A DNA stretch of 64,000 nucleotides from Notospermus geniculatus (GCA_002633025.1 NMRB01001217.1:37899-101898), one strand, 5' to 3'; shown: positions 12,501 through 27,500, numbered from the stretch's first letter. The notes: generated from the sequence alone by a model not told the origin. Program-made: numbers and translations.

Positions 12501-15500
12501 TAAGAAAGTCGAGTGAAAGTGGCATGTTTCCATGTGAAATAATCTGATTGATGATCGACTGTGACTATACTGTAATAACGTAATTGTTGCCAACAATCAT
12601 TCGCAACTTGTGTTTGAACAAAAACACGAATCGACAGCTGGGATACATGTAGCTCTCATAAATCTATGACTTCAAATATTAGTTGGTGTTCAGAATAAAG
12701 TAGTAACACAGGTGTGTTCCGAGCATCCTTGATAAAAAAAGCTTGCCTTCGCCAACCTCAGGCCACTTATTCGATCAACTTGTACCACAACGAGCTGAAG
12801 CTTTAGACCGCCGTAAAGAAACATCGCACTTGATCAAAACCCATTCACAACGTGATTGTGTTTTGATTGGTTTCTTGGCCAAGAACATGCTGATTCATTC
12901 TCACGGTTGAGCCGTTTTAATTATCTTGTCCGGCTTGTGGTCAGCGCAAGCAGTTTCACAGAGTTTCGCCAAGACTATAGGATTTGCTCGAAATGAATTT
13001 GTCCCTTAAGGGTGTTTAAGACTTAGACGCGTGTAACTTCGTGAAATGCATGGTGGAAGTGTGTGCATTATTTAGTGAAGTTACACGCGTCTAAGTCTTA
13101 AACACCCTTTATGAATGTGGCCCTAAGACTACCGTCTAAATACCTATTAGGTAAAATTAATATTTAGGGAGAAATCCCGTGGTATTTTTGGGGTCCTTAT
13201 TAATTTATACTACCCCACCCAACCCACCACCAAAATCAGAGTCGGGAGCTAAGAGCGAAATATGGCATTGCTCTAGCGATCGACGAAGTTCTATTTTATT
13301 CCATCCTTCTGCACTTTTAAGCAGCATTCTGAGCAGGCATTACATACGGGACCCAATTAGCCAACCAGCCATCCTACAAATACACACAACTGACGACATG
13401 AGACCAAATCGATTCAGAAGCCAGGTTTTACAGACAATGTGGATGATGAGCGTCCAATTTATCCCCTAACGTACCACAAGCTCGTCTTCGAGAGCAAGGA
13501 AGAAATCAACAAAAAGAAATCAAGTTACTCCTTTGTGCGAGGCTTCCAAAGACAAAGTGGTCTAGCAGATAATTGAAAGTTGTTGACCATGAGATAACAA
13601 ATACTCTGACGACAAATTCAAGCGAGCAGGGAACTAAGAAAATACATGAAGACGACCACGCTGATTGTAGTGCATTTCTTCAGGGACCTTCCTTAGCTGA
13701 TGGCACTGACGTCATATAAGACTTGTGTGTTGACTGAATAGGAGCAGTTAGCCACGTTTATTGCCAAAAGATGGCAGCTAAGTTCTAGCGGACCAACATA
13801 AAAGAAAATTCTCTTGATTGGTGCTCAATCAATCATAAATGACGTACATGTATGTGTCCGCTAGGCATTGATAACTGGACCGTAGTGTCACCTATTGGTC
13901 AACTGACTGACAGCTTCTTTTGGGAAGGTTCGTACTTACTGAGAGTTTTTTTTAACTTTCAAGAAGTGCTGAAGTTGGCCTACTTCACCAGCTCTTCGTG
14001 ACGATCTCTTGAATTCGAGGAAAAAAAGACGGGACCGACTCGCAGCAAAAGACACGCGAACCCTCGAATTCCAACTGCACGCAGACTTGAGAGAAATCTC
14101 TTGATTAACGTTCAGTGTTAAAAACGTGCACCGATTTTTTTTAAACTCTTACTTTTACTGAAGGACAAAAAATGATGTGAAGACGCTTAGGTCAACTGAT
14201 AAGACTTCAAGACTTAGATGTGACACGTAACTATATACAGGTTTTGATTCAGATTTAGAGACATGAATTCACAGCATACGTGTGTGAATCGTTCAGACGG
14301 GCAATTAAACACTGATTTTTTTATCCGTGTCTGCCATCATTATAAAGGTGTTTCGTGAGTGAAGCCTCGAATGGGAAGGGGGACTTGTGCATGATAAATG
14401 TTAAAAACAAAGTCGATCTAGACGATGAACAGCGAAAGGAGGCGTGTCTTTATTGCCAGCTCGACGAACAATGCTGAATTTGAAGCCTGCTTGTCAAGCT
14501 AGCTCGATAAATAACACTGAATCCACGTACTCCTCATCGAGCGGCTTGACAAATAAGACCGAAAGTAGTGCTTATTCATCGAGCGGCTCGATAAATAAAC
14601 CTCGTCTTTTAATTATCTTGTCCGGCTTGAGGTCAGCGCAAGCAGTTTCAGAGAGTTTCGCCAAGACTATAGGATTTGCTCGAAATGATATAATTTGTCC
14701 CTTAAGGGTGTTTAAGACTTAGACGCGTGTAACTTCGTAATGCATGGTGAAAGTGTGTGCATTATTTAGTGAAGTTACACGCGTCTAAGTCTTAAACACC
14801 CTTTATGAATATGGCCCTAAGACCACCGTCTAAATACCTATTAGGTAAAATTAACATTTAGGGAGAAATCCCGTGGTATTTTTGGGGTCCTTATTAATTT
14901 ATACTACCCCACCCACCCCACCACCAAAAATCAGAGTCGGGAGCTAAGAGCGAAATATGGCATTGCTCTATAGCGAAGTTCTATTTTATTCCATCCTTCT
15001 GCACTTTTAAGCAGCATTCTGAGCAGGCATTACATACGGGACCCAATTAGCCAACCAGCCATCCTACAAATACACACAACTGACGACATGAGACCAAATC
15101 GATTCAGAAGCCAGGTTTTACAGACAATGTGGATGATGAGCGTCCAATTTATCCCCTAACGTACCACAAGCTCGTCTTCGAGAGCAAGGAAGAAATCAAC
15201 AAAAAGAAATCAAGTTACTCCTTTGTGCGGAGCTTCCAAAGACAAAGTGGTCTAGCAGATAATTGAAAGTTGTTGACCATGAGATAACAAATACACTGAC
15301 GACGAATTCAAGCGAGCAGGGAACTAAGAAAATACATGAAGACGACATGGTGATTGTAGTGCATTTCTTCAGGGACCTTCCTTAGCTGATGGCAATGATG
15401 TCATATAAGACTTGTGTGTTGACTTAATTGGGAAGGTTCGTACTGACTGAGTTTAAAAACTTTCAAGAACTGCTGAAGTTCGCCTACATCACCAGCTTTT

Positions 15501-18500
15501 CGTGATGACCTCTTCAATTCGATGAAAAAAAAGACGGTACCGGCACGGAGCCGAAAGTTATAACACGCGAACCCTCGAATTTCAACAACACGCAGACGAC
15601 AGAGAAATGTCTTGATGAACAGACAGTATTAAAGACTTATATCGACTTTTTTCACCGAGGGACAAAAAATGATGCGAAGACGCTTGGGTCAATTGATAAG
15701 ACTTCAAGACTTAGATGTGACGCGTAACTACATGTTTTGATTCAGGTTTAGAGACATGAATTCACAGCATACGTGTGTGAATCGTTCAGACGGGCAATTA
15801 AACCCTGTCTGATTTTTTATCCGTGTTTGACATCATTATAAGGTGTTTCGTGAGTGAAGCCTCGAATGGGAAGGGGGACTTGTGCATGATAAATGTTAAA
15901 AACAAAGTCGATCTAGACGATGAACAGCGAAGTAAAGCTTAGATAATTAGAAAAACGTTCTGTCCTCCCCGAAGCACCAGAAAGATATTTCATGCTACGT
16001 AAAAAACCCTTCGGTATTCAACGAAACATGCACATCAGATAGTGCAACTGTAAAGATTGTCCCCCTGTAAAAAGTGTCCGCTTCTATTGTCCATCGCCAG
16101 AGATTAGAATGTACCATCTATGTATTACCATTATTGTAAAGCGCACTGAGGTTTCTTTGAAACGTAGGGCGCTATATAAGCACTTCTATTATTATTATTA
16201 GGCCTATTCATAGCAATAGGAACTTTTGTTCTTAGGACAGTTTTTCCTGAGGACATTCTTTCCTTTCACACCTCTTTTAATTCTCAATAAAACAAGTCTA
16301 TGTAATTTGACTGCCTGATCATGAGTAGGTAAGACCTTGGACATCAGACCATATCCCTTGTAATGACAGTGGCATCCGGACTGTTGCTAAAAGGGCACTA
16401 AAAGCTTCCCGAATAATCATAGGTGACGAAATCATAATTATTTGACCACTGAGTGATATTTTGGTTCGTTCTGGTCAGATTCAAGATACAGAATAGCACA
16501 AAATTGACACACAAAATGATAATAAGCAAGAAGTCAATCTCCAGAATTCACGAATTTTCGACCCCAACCGGGGTCTTTTTCAAGTGGAACTTTACAATCT
16601 GAAACTCTAGAAAAGACTGAGCTGAAACCCGAATGTAGAACTAACACCTGTGTAGAAAGGATGAGTTAATTAAACGTTAATTGCTCACTCATCCTGTCTA
16701 CACAGGTGTTAGTTCCACATTCGGGTTTCAGCTCAGTCTTTTCTAGAGTTTCAGATTGTAAAGTTCCACTTGAAAAAGACCCCGGTTGGGGTCGAAAATT
16801 CGTGAGTTCTGGTCAGATTGGGGCTTTTTAGAAGGATTTTACTCCGACATTCCTCGAAGGTAGCAAAATTAGAACTTCGAGAAAATTGTTATGGGGTCCA
16901 GCACAAGGACACAACGGAAACATAATATCGGTCTATAGATTGTGACAAGTTATGGTCATCCCGGGGCCCCAAAGTACCATGGGTGGCTAATCTGATAGGT
17001 GTTCAGCATCTTGGTGGGCACCCCAGACTCCCAGACGCCGTGAAAAGAGGGCTTCGCCTTTCAGTAGCTTGACAAAATCCGTGAACCCAATATCAGAATT
17101 CCTTAAGTAACCAGCTGCATTGATTATTTGTCAAACCAAAGATCGGTTACAGGCCAATCGCTACCCATTACCGCGTTCGGCTAATCAAATAAGGATTTAG
17201 ACGTCTGTGAGATCAGCTGCTGTTAGCGATACGTAGGTATTGGGTGTAGAGTGCGTCTCAAAAAATAGCTTACAAAGAATAAAGAAGCCATGCGACTTAA
17301 GCCAGGAGCATACGAGGCGATATCGCAAGCGATCTACTCGTCACCGATCTTCTCGCCAGCGACCGCAGACTAGGTCATCCACTTTGGTGCTGTTTGCCAA
17401 TGGGCGACTAAAATCGCCGACGAGAGGATTCCAGGCATCGCTGTCCAGCGCACACTTGGCAAGTGAGCAAAATCGGCGGTTGTCGCCATCAGATCGCTTG
17501 GGATATCGCCTGCTGTGCTGCTGGGTTTAGTGGTGAGAGAACAGTGAACCGACCGCGTCAGCGACGCCAGGTCTAAGAGAAACATAACATGTAGTTTGAA
17601 AGGCGATCAAGCAGGATTTCCTGGAAGTTTACAAGTTTTGCCTTAATTAGAAGTGCTTTTATGAGAATCCATCCTTCTCGACTCCAAAGTTTAAAAGTAC
17701 ATCGACTCCGAAGTTCATCTCGTGTCATCACAGCCAACCAGGCTTAATCCGAAACCCTTTACTCTGATCATTATCCATCACTAGGGATGGCCAAGGTCGA
17801 AGCTGCGGACCTCTTAGAAGGTTCACCATTGACTATTGGGCCGCAGGGATTTCTATAAAAGAACCATTAATGGACAGAATGATGTAACTACTGATTGGTT
17901 GAACGCTAATGTCTTTACCGGCTGGCGAGTTTGATTACTGCTGTGAACTTGACTCGTCCTGGTTCTAGGCAGACGTCGACGCTCCGCTCTTTTGACTTCG
18001 AATGCAACTTTGGATTTTTATGGGCAAAATTAGGTGTATCATGCAGAAAAGTTAGGATGTTGAGGAAGATGATGAAGCAGACATGACACTTGCAGTAGCC
18101 ATTCAAAACAAACTAAGTGAAAAACTCAGGAGACCACAGGACGACAGGACCCCCTTCCCCAAACATAAGAGCAAATCCATTCTGTACATGCGATGTCGTG
18201 CTTGAGATTGTTTCTCCACACAAAGTGTTCATGTTTTATATCATTTATATTTCAGGTTGCCTGCATAGTCGTCCTCTGTGCTTGCCTTGTTTTAGGAAAG
18301 CCAGCGCCATCCGGTAAGTAAACTTTTTCATGTGAAGCACAGGTTTACGTTGCAAAATACAGACACTGGAATACTCGTTCATAGCGCATTAAAAATTCGG
18401 ATCGGTCTAAGTACCACCTTTTGGCCTGTCTAAGTGGAACTAAGTGTAGAACCTGTAAAGGTCTTCACACTCGGCGGAAGTAAGTGTAGTATGTGAAAAT

Positions 18501-21500
18501 GCCTTCACTGTCAAATGGAAGTAAATGTACTACCAACGGTTACCTGTTAAAGGCTTTCACTGTCTAGTGGAAGTACGTGTAGTACCTTAAAGGTCTTCAC
18601 TGTCTAAGTGGAAGTAAGTGTAGTACCTGTAAAGGTCTTCACTCTCTAAGTGGAAGTAAGTGTAGTACCTGTAAAGGTCTTCACTCTCTAAGTGGAAGTA
18701 AGTGTAGTACCTGTAAAGGCCTTCACTGTCTAAGTGGAAGTAAGTGTAGTGCCTGTAAAGGCCTTCACTCAATCACTGTCTAGGCGGAAGTAACCGACAC
18801 CGCAGACCTGCTTATATTTAGAACATCCGGTTCCTGTCATTTCACTTGTGAAGCTCACCAGCAGCCACCGTGCCGGAATTGTGGTCCAAGTTCTCCCTTT
18901 CACCGCAGAGACAATTTCGTATGAAAAATTCCGGTTCTTTCAGCAGAAACTTCCGTCTTGAGGAAGTTCCATCTTGCATGTCTTGAGGAAGTTTATCTGT
19001 CTCGGCTACAGGCGCAAATATGGATGTAGTGTCTTTGTATCTACTTTAACAATGAGAGATGCGTTTCACTTTAAGCAACTTTCAATGAAGCCATGCAAAT
19101 ATAGACATTAACAATGGTATGAACACAACAAGACAACAGTTTCGCCTCGAGACACCTTTGGAGCTAAACATAGTAATCACAATTGCAATTCTTTTCTCTT
19201 TCTCAAACTTCCAAAAGTATAGGATCTAGTCATTCCTAAAATAGTGTCAAATATATGAATATGCAAAAAGTAAGCCTCCATGTATAAAAAAAATGCACGG
19301 AGTCCCTCTGGACACATGGAATAATTTTTTTCGCCACCATTGTTCATCAGTTGTAATATTCCAGACAGTGAGGAATATCAGTCACGAATACTCAGCATCA
19401 GCATCACAACCTTAAAGCACCACGGTATTGCCACTTTCTGTCGACAGCCGGCGCCACCGACACCATTCTCCAATACTGTAGTTTAGCCTTTCGCCCCAGT
19501 GTTGGAGAATGTATGATTACACTATAATGCACGTAGTGGCATGCGTGGTTTACCAAGTCGTCAATAGAGGTCTCCCTTAACGCGGGTAGGTGTAACGCAG
19601 GATTGGGAAGCAATACTGTGGTCCTTTAAATGAAGGGAGAGAGCTTACATTCATAATCAAATATTTCATTCACCAATCAATTAAATTTCTGTGCTCATTC
19701 TATTTCCTCGGAAAATTAATTTACATTTTCATGAATAATTGCATTCGTTCTGTTATCATCAATTAGTTGCTAATTTTGGCTGCTAACACTGTGCCATTAA
19801 CAGCTTCTTTTTTACCAGTAATGAATTTAATGGAATGCCTCTTTTAAAACCTAAAGTTTAATTCTCTAACTTCGTCCTGATTGCGGGTCGCTTTCTTTCA
19901 ACAAAAATCATCGGTTCACCACTTGCTCAATACACGTAGCTTCCAACGAGACTTCGGGAGAAATGTGCCCCTTGGTCTTCATACGTGAAAAGGACTTCAC
20001 AAATTCATCTTAATTTAAAAAAAATCCCAGTGGTTTCTGGGTTCGGTGGTCGACAGGAAAAAGAATCAAGAGTGTAAAAGCGAGGACGACTCCCCAAGTG
20101 TCAATCTACGCGAAAGTATTTTTATCATATGTCATCATGTTTGTTCCATCTTCATTAGTCAGGGAGGTTTAGAAATCAAACGATAAACGTAAACTTAACG
20201 ACAACGTTATTTTTGTACCGAAAATGTAATATAAAATATCTGGTGAATGTGTCGTATGAAAAATAACGCTGTCGTAAAGATTACGTTTATCGTTTGATTT
20301 CTCAACCTCCCTAATGGTAGCAATAACCTACGTAGGTCCTCGCACGGCTGACGTACATCATCGAGGTAAAAATCAAGCTTTAGGCTTTAACAAAATGAGA
20401 TGACTGGGTTCAATTGTTTGCTTTCTTCTTGTGCTTGTCTGAGCTATATATACCCCATGTCTGATGTTCCTGCCCCGGGTGGAAAATTTGCGCTACTTTT
20501 TCGATTCCCAAATTTCCACCGTCAAGTTGGCGATGCGAATAGCTGCTTTGCTGACGGCAACGCTTCAGAATGTTCACGACAAAAGGGAAAGTTAAGAAGG
20601 GGACACGGGTTCTGTTCAGTGGGCGTTTCTGCCATTGTATCATCCGCCGTTTCCGTCAACGCTGAAAAGTGCTCGAGGAAAAACCACTACGTACTTTTAG
20701 TTGAACAAAAGGAGGCATATCNAAGCGAGGACGACTCCCCAAGTGTCAATCTACGCGAAAGTATTTTTATCATACATGTATGTCATCATGTTTGTTCCAT
20801 CTTCATTAGTCAGGGAGGTTTAGAAATCAAACTATAAACGTAAACTTAACGACAACGTTATTTTTGTACCGAAAATGTTATATAAAATATCTGGTGAATG
20901 TGTCGTACGAAAAATAACGCTGTCGTAAAGATTACGTTTATCGTTTGATTTCTCAACCTCCCTAATGGTAGCAATAACCTACGTAGGTCCTCGCACGGCT
21001 GACGTACATCATCGAGGTAAAAATCAAGCTTTAGGCTTTAACAAAATGAGATGACTGGGTTCAATTGTTTGCTTTCTTCTTGTGCTTGTCTGAGCTATAT
21101 ATACCCCATGTCTGATGTTCCTGCCCCGGGTGGAAAATTTGCGCTACTTTTTCGATTCCCAAATTTCCACCGTCAAGTTGGCGATGCGAATAGCTGCTTT
21201 GCTGACGGCAACGCTTCAGAATGTTCACGACAAAAGGGAAAGTTAAGAAGGGGACACGGGTTCTGTTCAGTGGGCGTTTCTGCCATTGTATCATCCGCCG
21301 TTTCCGTCAACGCTGAAAAGTGCTCGAGGAAAAACCACTACGTACTTTTAGTTGAACAAAAGGAGGCATATCAAAAGAAGAAAGGTATAGGAAACCGGTG
21401 TCGCAGAATCTAATGACCCCAGTATAAGATGCCCCTAAACAATACATTTTACATCAGATCTACGAATTTAGCTGTACCAATCAGTTGGACTCTATGACCC

Positions 21501-24500
21501 TTAATCAGTGACGAAAGTACAAGCAAGCATCAGGAGGACACCTCCAAGAGCAAGTACAGGAACTGTCCAGTTTACTTGTCAGTCGTGAACAAGCAACGGG
21601 AGTTAAGAAAACTGGCCGAGCTGGTACTTACTCCGAGAGGGGCTTTAGATTCTATCACACCGGAGATTAGCTGAACAACTTTTACAAGAACTTAGTGTCA
21701 AGTTTGTGGCTGTGCGTGGACTTGGCTTCTGTTGTAAGCGAAGGTTCAGAATGGACCTTCGCGCTCATAACGTTCCCCCATATCTTTACACAGTATACAT
21801 GTATGTCCACAAGGTCCAAGATAGGTTGCAGTACAGGTGGTAGGCCTACATGTACATGCAGGTCTATAGGTAGAGATGCCCTGTCGTCGTGGCCCCCTAA
21901 TATCCACACATGCGCGACATCTCTACAGCGGATATTAGGAGGGCGAATGTCCAGTATATAATGGTCTCCACTTACTCAAGCCAGACAGTTGAAACCTATT
22001 CATCAATGCATGTCCTACATTCATGATCCATTTAGCACAAACACTTTGATTATCGTTGTCAATTCTGTTATTTTGAGTTTGTGAATGTAATGACCTTGTA
22101 ATGTTTAATGACTTTCTGAATGTAAATCAGTTGAATCGTCTGCCCCGGTAACCTCCACCCATTGAAAATAGCGTTCCCACGTGTGGATGATTTACTTCGA
22201 AACGTCTGTTTCCCAGTGTTTTCCAAACAATGGGAGACACACAGAAAAATGGCAAATATCCTGATAAATTACACATATCCTGATAAATTTCCCACAAAGG
22301 CGTCCATTGAAAAGGACCCGACCCGCTTTCGGTGTGCTGCCCTCTATCGCAGCTGTGATCCCCATTGTTGCAGATGTCCTCATCAACGATAAGAAGAAAT
22401 CTGAGAAACCAAAAATCATCCTTCGTTCATCGGTGGTGCGGGCCACGTTTTCTTGCAGGGTTTCCGCCAGGATTGTCAAGGAGGGGGGAGAAAAAAAAAT
22501 TCCCCCAAAAAATTTTTTTCGAAAAAAAATTTTTTTCAAAATTTTTTTTGGGGTTTTTTGGTTAAAAATAGCCTCCAGAGTCATTTTTACACTCCAAAAT
22601 GCATAATCAGTCTTCCTTCTGCATGAAAATTGCATTTGAAATGTGACAAATTAAAGAAAAACACTACTGAAGTGAAAATAGTGATATTTGAAAAAGGTTA
22701 GTCTGCAAACTTGAGGGGGGGATATCCCCTCCTTGAAATTTTTGAGGAGGGGATTCATCCCCCCATCCCCCCCCCCGCTCTGGCGGAAACACTGTCTTGG
22801 GCGGCGCCTTCGTTGCTCCCTCACGACTCGGCCTTCGGTGATCGAAGATGTCGTTCATAGGGAATGAAAAAGGGCTTTTTTGGGACACCATGTAATACCT
22901 TCACTACAACCTAATCACTTACACGACAGATTTGACGTCCATGAGATCTTTTAAACCTCATCACAGAAAGTATAAGTTTCAAAGATGAGAACGACGATAA
23001 AGGATTTTAAAGCTGAAATACTTCGCTATCTCTTAAAGTGAACAATAAAGGAAGAGATAGAGAATAGCGTATTGAATATAATGGATATCATCTGCAACGT
23101 TGACAGCTTGTCAAAGCTTTGGTATGTACCTAATATCAGTATGAGCATTAAGTTCTAAGATGAGTATTCCTTTCCTCTCTAAAAGCCCGGATGAACCAGG
23201 TGGCTGGTTTTAGAGATCTCGCGTGATCCTTTCCTTATGTTTCAATGTTATCAATGAACACCTGACGAATTTGTAGTCGCGACTTGGTGGCTAATTGAAA
23301 TGTGTCCTTTGAGCCAGGGTGTTTAAGTTGTGAGCAGCCTCAACGCTTCGATATGAGGAGATTGAAGAGGATTACCACTAAGAGAAGTTAGTTTGAGTCT
23401 TATCAACTGCAAAAGAGTCGAGCGTAAGCTTGTCTTAAAGGACCACGGTATTGCCACTTTTTCTCGACAGCCGGCGCCACTGTGCCACTCTCCAACCCAG
23501 GGACCAACGACGTTTTGGCGAGTTGACCCGATTTCCTCCGTACATTTTGTAATGCATTTTTGTAGTTCGTGTTACTGCCGCTAGGTGGCTCCCTCTACGT
23601 CGGCAGTCAAATAACGCATTTGAGATTCAATACCGTGCTCCTTTAAAAGGCAGTTGAAATTCTGCTTATCATCGGTGGGAGTGTACGTTCGTGAAGTAAC
23701 AGCCCTATCTGTGCTACCATGCATGTAAAGATGTTGAGAATAGTTATTACGTCAATCAAGCATGCTGTCTCTGATCACTTTTGAGGAGATACCGCCTTTC
23801 AGAAGAGTGGTAGGAAGTTAAAGATAATGTATCACGACTTCATTGTTTACATTTAATGTTTGTAAACATGGATGTTTACATTATGTTATTTTGGACTTTT
23901 GGGACATGCCAACCCACCAAATTGAATATTTTCAGTATCAAAAGAATTTCTAGAGGGGCATGCCACCAACATATTACTCATAAGACAAAGAAAGACGAGA
24001 CATAAACAAACAAAATGTAAATAAACAAAGATTTTCGTGGCCCACGAAAATATCCGTGATACATTATCTTTAAAATAGATAATTCTAGGATGGATTCGCA
24101 GTGAAAACTTAGTGCCACTCGAAGTTCGCAACTCTCAACACGGTTCGATGAATCCCATTTAGGCTTAACCAGAACATCCATCCGTTTAGAAAATCAGGTG
24201 AAATCAGGGACTCATGTGAAACTAAACCTTTTAGGATTGATGGCATTTCTCGCTAATCATGTTCAATGAAGCCACTCAGAAACTGCGCCCACTGAAGTGT
24301 CCTCAGGAACTGGACTGGACAAGTCTGGTGATACTACCATAAACAAATAAAACAAAACTTTTATTCGTTAGTGATACATGTATTACCAAAGACTGGAAAG
24401 TCATCAGCGAAATCGCGTGATCCTTTCCTTATGTTTCAATGTTATCAATGAACACCTGACGAATTTGTAGTCGCGACTTGGTGGCTAATTGAAATGTGTC

Positions 24501-27500
24501 CTTTTGAGCCAGGGTGTTTAAGTTGTGAGCAGCCTCAACGCTTCGATATGAGGAGATTGAAGAGGATTACCACTAGAAGAAGTTAGTTTGAGTCTTATCA
24601 ACTGCGAAAGAGTCGAGCATAAGCTTGTCTTAAAGGACCACGGTATTGCCGCCTCTTTCTCGACAGCCGGCGCCACCGCGCCACTCTCCAACTTAGGGAC
24701 CAACTACGTTATCGACGAATTGACCCGATTTACGACGTACATTTTGAAATGCATTTTTGTAGTTCGTGTTTTGCCGCTAGGTGGCTCCCTCTACGTCGGC
24801 AGTCAAATTACCAATCAGAGACCGTGGTCCTTAAGGCAGTTGAAATTCTGAGTATCATCAGTGGGAGTGTACGTTCGTGAGGTAACGGCCCTATCTGTGC
24901 TACCGTGCATGTAAAGATGTTGAGAATAGTTATTACTTTAATCAAGCATGCTGTCTCTGATCACTTTTGAGGAGATACCGCCTTTCAGAAGAGTGGTAGG
25001 AAGTTAAAATAGATAATTCTAGGATGGATTCGCAGTGAAAACTAGTAGTGCCACTCGAAGTTCACAACTCTCAACACGGTTCGATGCATCCCATTTAGGC
25101 TTAACCAGAACATCCATCCGTTTAGAAAATCAGGTGAAATCAGGGACTCATGTGAAACTAAACCTTTTAGGATTGATGGCATTTCTCGCTAATCATGTTC
25201 AATGAAGCCACTCAGAAACAACGCCCACTGAAGTGTCCCCAGGAACTGGCCAAGTCTGGTGATACTACCATAAACAAATAAAACAAAACTTTTATTCGTT
25301 AGTGATACATGTATTACCAAAGACTGGAAAGTCATCAGCGAATACTTGGCGAACAATTTTAAAGTTTGTCTCATGCTTGAGTCACATGTCTGTTAAAAAA
25401 TATGTACGATTTTACAGAAGGGTGTCCGGCCTGCGAAATTTTTTTTCCCACTCTGGTCCGGGCTCAGGTGTACATGTATCTTATTAGCCTATGACCAATC
25501 AGCGTACTCATGTCCTAGATCTATGCCCGACACAATAGCCCCCCCAAAATGTAACCTTAATCGACCATGTCATGTTTATGCCTATATAAGTGGAGAACTA
25601 ATTTCATCCCGGCAATGTCATGTGGCTTGATGATCTTCATCAATGTTTTGATAAAAATTCCAACAGATCATTTAAACGGAAACTGAGCGAGATAGAATAA
25701 GGAATTACAATTTTTCCACATTACCTGGAGGCAAACATTACCAGCGTACATAGGCATGTATTTTGAGACATACAATATGAAGGTAGGCGAAATCGCACAA
25801 AAAAGCGTCCACATGCATTAAAAATGTATATGTCAACAACAATTCCACGTGTTCATAAATTATCCAGCTGCGACACGAGAAATGATAGGTCATAAGCAAA
25901 TGAGTTATATCTGAGCCCGGAACCAGAGTGGGAAAAAAAATTTCGCGTCCGGCCTGCAGCACCGTTTCCGTAACTACCTGTAGATTCACAGGCTACATTA
26001 CTTTTTAGGGGGAAGACAGATCTGCGGAGCCATATGACACTTAGAGTAGATGACAATGCTTGTGCATCCGTTCTACGCTCCTTTGGACGAAAATTGCCAA
26101 ATTAACTTCAGTAAAATCACTTGTGAATCTAGAGAATAATTCCGGGAACTCTGCTGCAGGGTCTTTTCTATCAAATCGCCAATATTTTTAAATAATATGT
26201 TTTCCCCACCCCCTTATCTTTTTTCTTTCCTATTAAAAGCCATTAAAAAATGCTATTCAGGATATGCAGGCCTACTCGACTTCCCCTTTTGCAGCATGAC
26301 GCAATAACATTTTGCAAATGTTAAATTTTTAAGATGGAGAAACTGAGATGCATGCCTTGACGTATTAGTTGATTCCCATGCCGATAAACGTATTAAACAA
26401 ACTGACAAATGAATATTGACCATGTACCAAAGATTAAATTTGCGCTGTTGCCTACCGAAAAAACAAATCTTCTATAATAAACTCTGATCAAAGGGTTCAG
26501 GTAAGAAGTTTTATGTAATTTTTGGAATAAAAATTCATCGTTTACAGAGTCAATATTGCTACAAACAGGCGGGCTTTGATGTTGATCTTTACGAGTAGCA
26601 AAACTGGTGATGCTCCGATCTTTGCCATAAAGAAGGTCTCTGTCATGACTGTTAACATTCCGCCAGGAAGTGCACGATAGGGACGCTTATGTAATACATG
26701 ATTTTTATATCATGAATTGCGATTAGGTGCCTTTAATTGACTCTCACAAGAATGGTTCATCAAATCGTTTTAATTTTTGCATTAAATGTTTAGTGCACGT
26801 ACTATTCGACCGCAATGCAATTAAAGGACAAGCTCCCCAAATAAAATCAATTGAAAACTGCCTGGTTGATGCCAAGGGGAACTCAAAGATTCACATCAAT
26901 TAGTTCCTGTTCCCCGTGTTGGTCCCACCGGGCGACACAAGGCTTCCCGCTGCCATTCTTAGTAGTTCCTGCACGCCCAATGCTTGATTTCATAATCTGA
27001 TAGCCTTACGTGCAATTGTTGATATTTCCAACAGAAAATTTGCCACGATGTTGTAATAACTTTCATGGCGTCGTATTACCATGCCCTGGGTAATAATATT
27101 TCCAAACTGTGGGAACGTGTTTCGGTTAAATGATGATGCTTGAGTCAGGCTCGACAGAGTAAGGGTGGAAGAGTCCCTTATTCATGATTACAATGCAAGA
27201 CATCGAGCTTGCTTTATGGCATGAAGATTGTGAAGATATGTGGCTGGTTGGTACATACTGTACTTTCGCACCTCAAATATCATTCAACAATATTCAAGCT
27301 CGTCCAACTCGCAAAAGCACCACAATGACGAAGCATTATACCAACTGTAGACGGGTTTAGGACATGCCCTGTTGATAGCTGCCCAGCCAGACTTCGTCAA
27401 TTTCATATTTAGTGCAGGAAATAAAAAAGACTACCCGGATGACTTTCTCCATCAACAATAGATCGGTCGACACTTCCCTATCACGGTCACCAAAATCCCA

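Noticed and set aside
20400-20837. 145-residue open frame and its twin at 21051-21413
   Set aside because: Both lie in the N-gap duplication. The first runs through the N, the second ends differently, composition is not convincing, and part of the repeat is a MITE.
22192-22635. 147-residue minus-strand open frame
   Set aside because: Runs through repeat W and the homopolymer core of a hAT-like element; composition is artificial.
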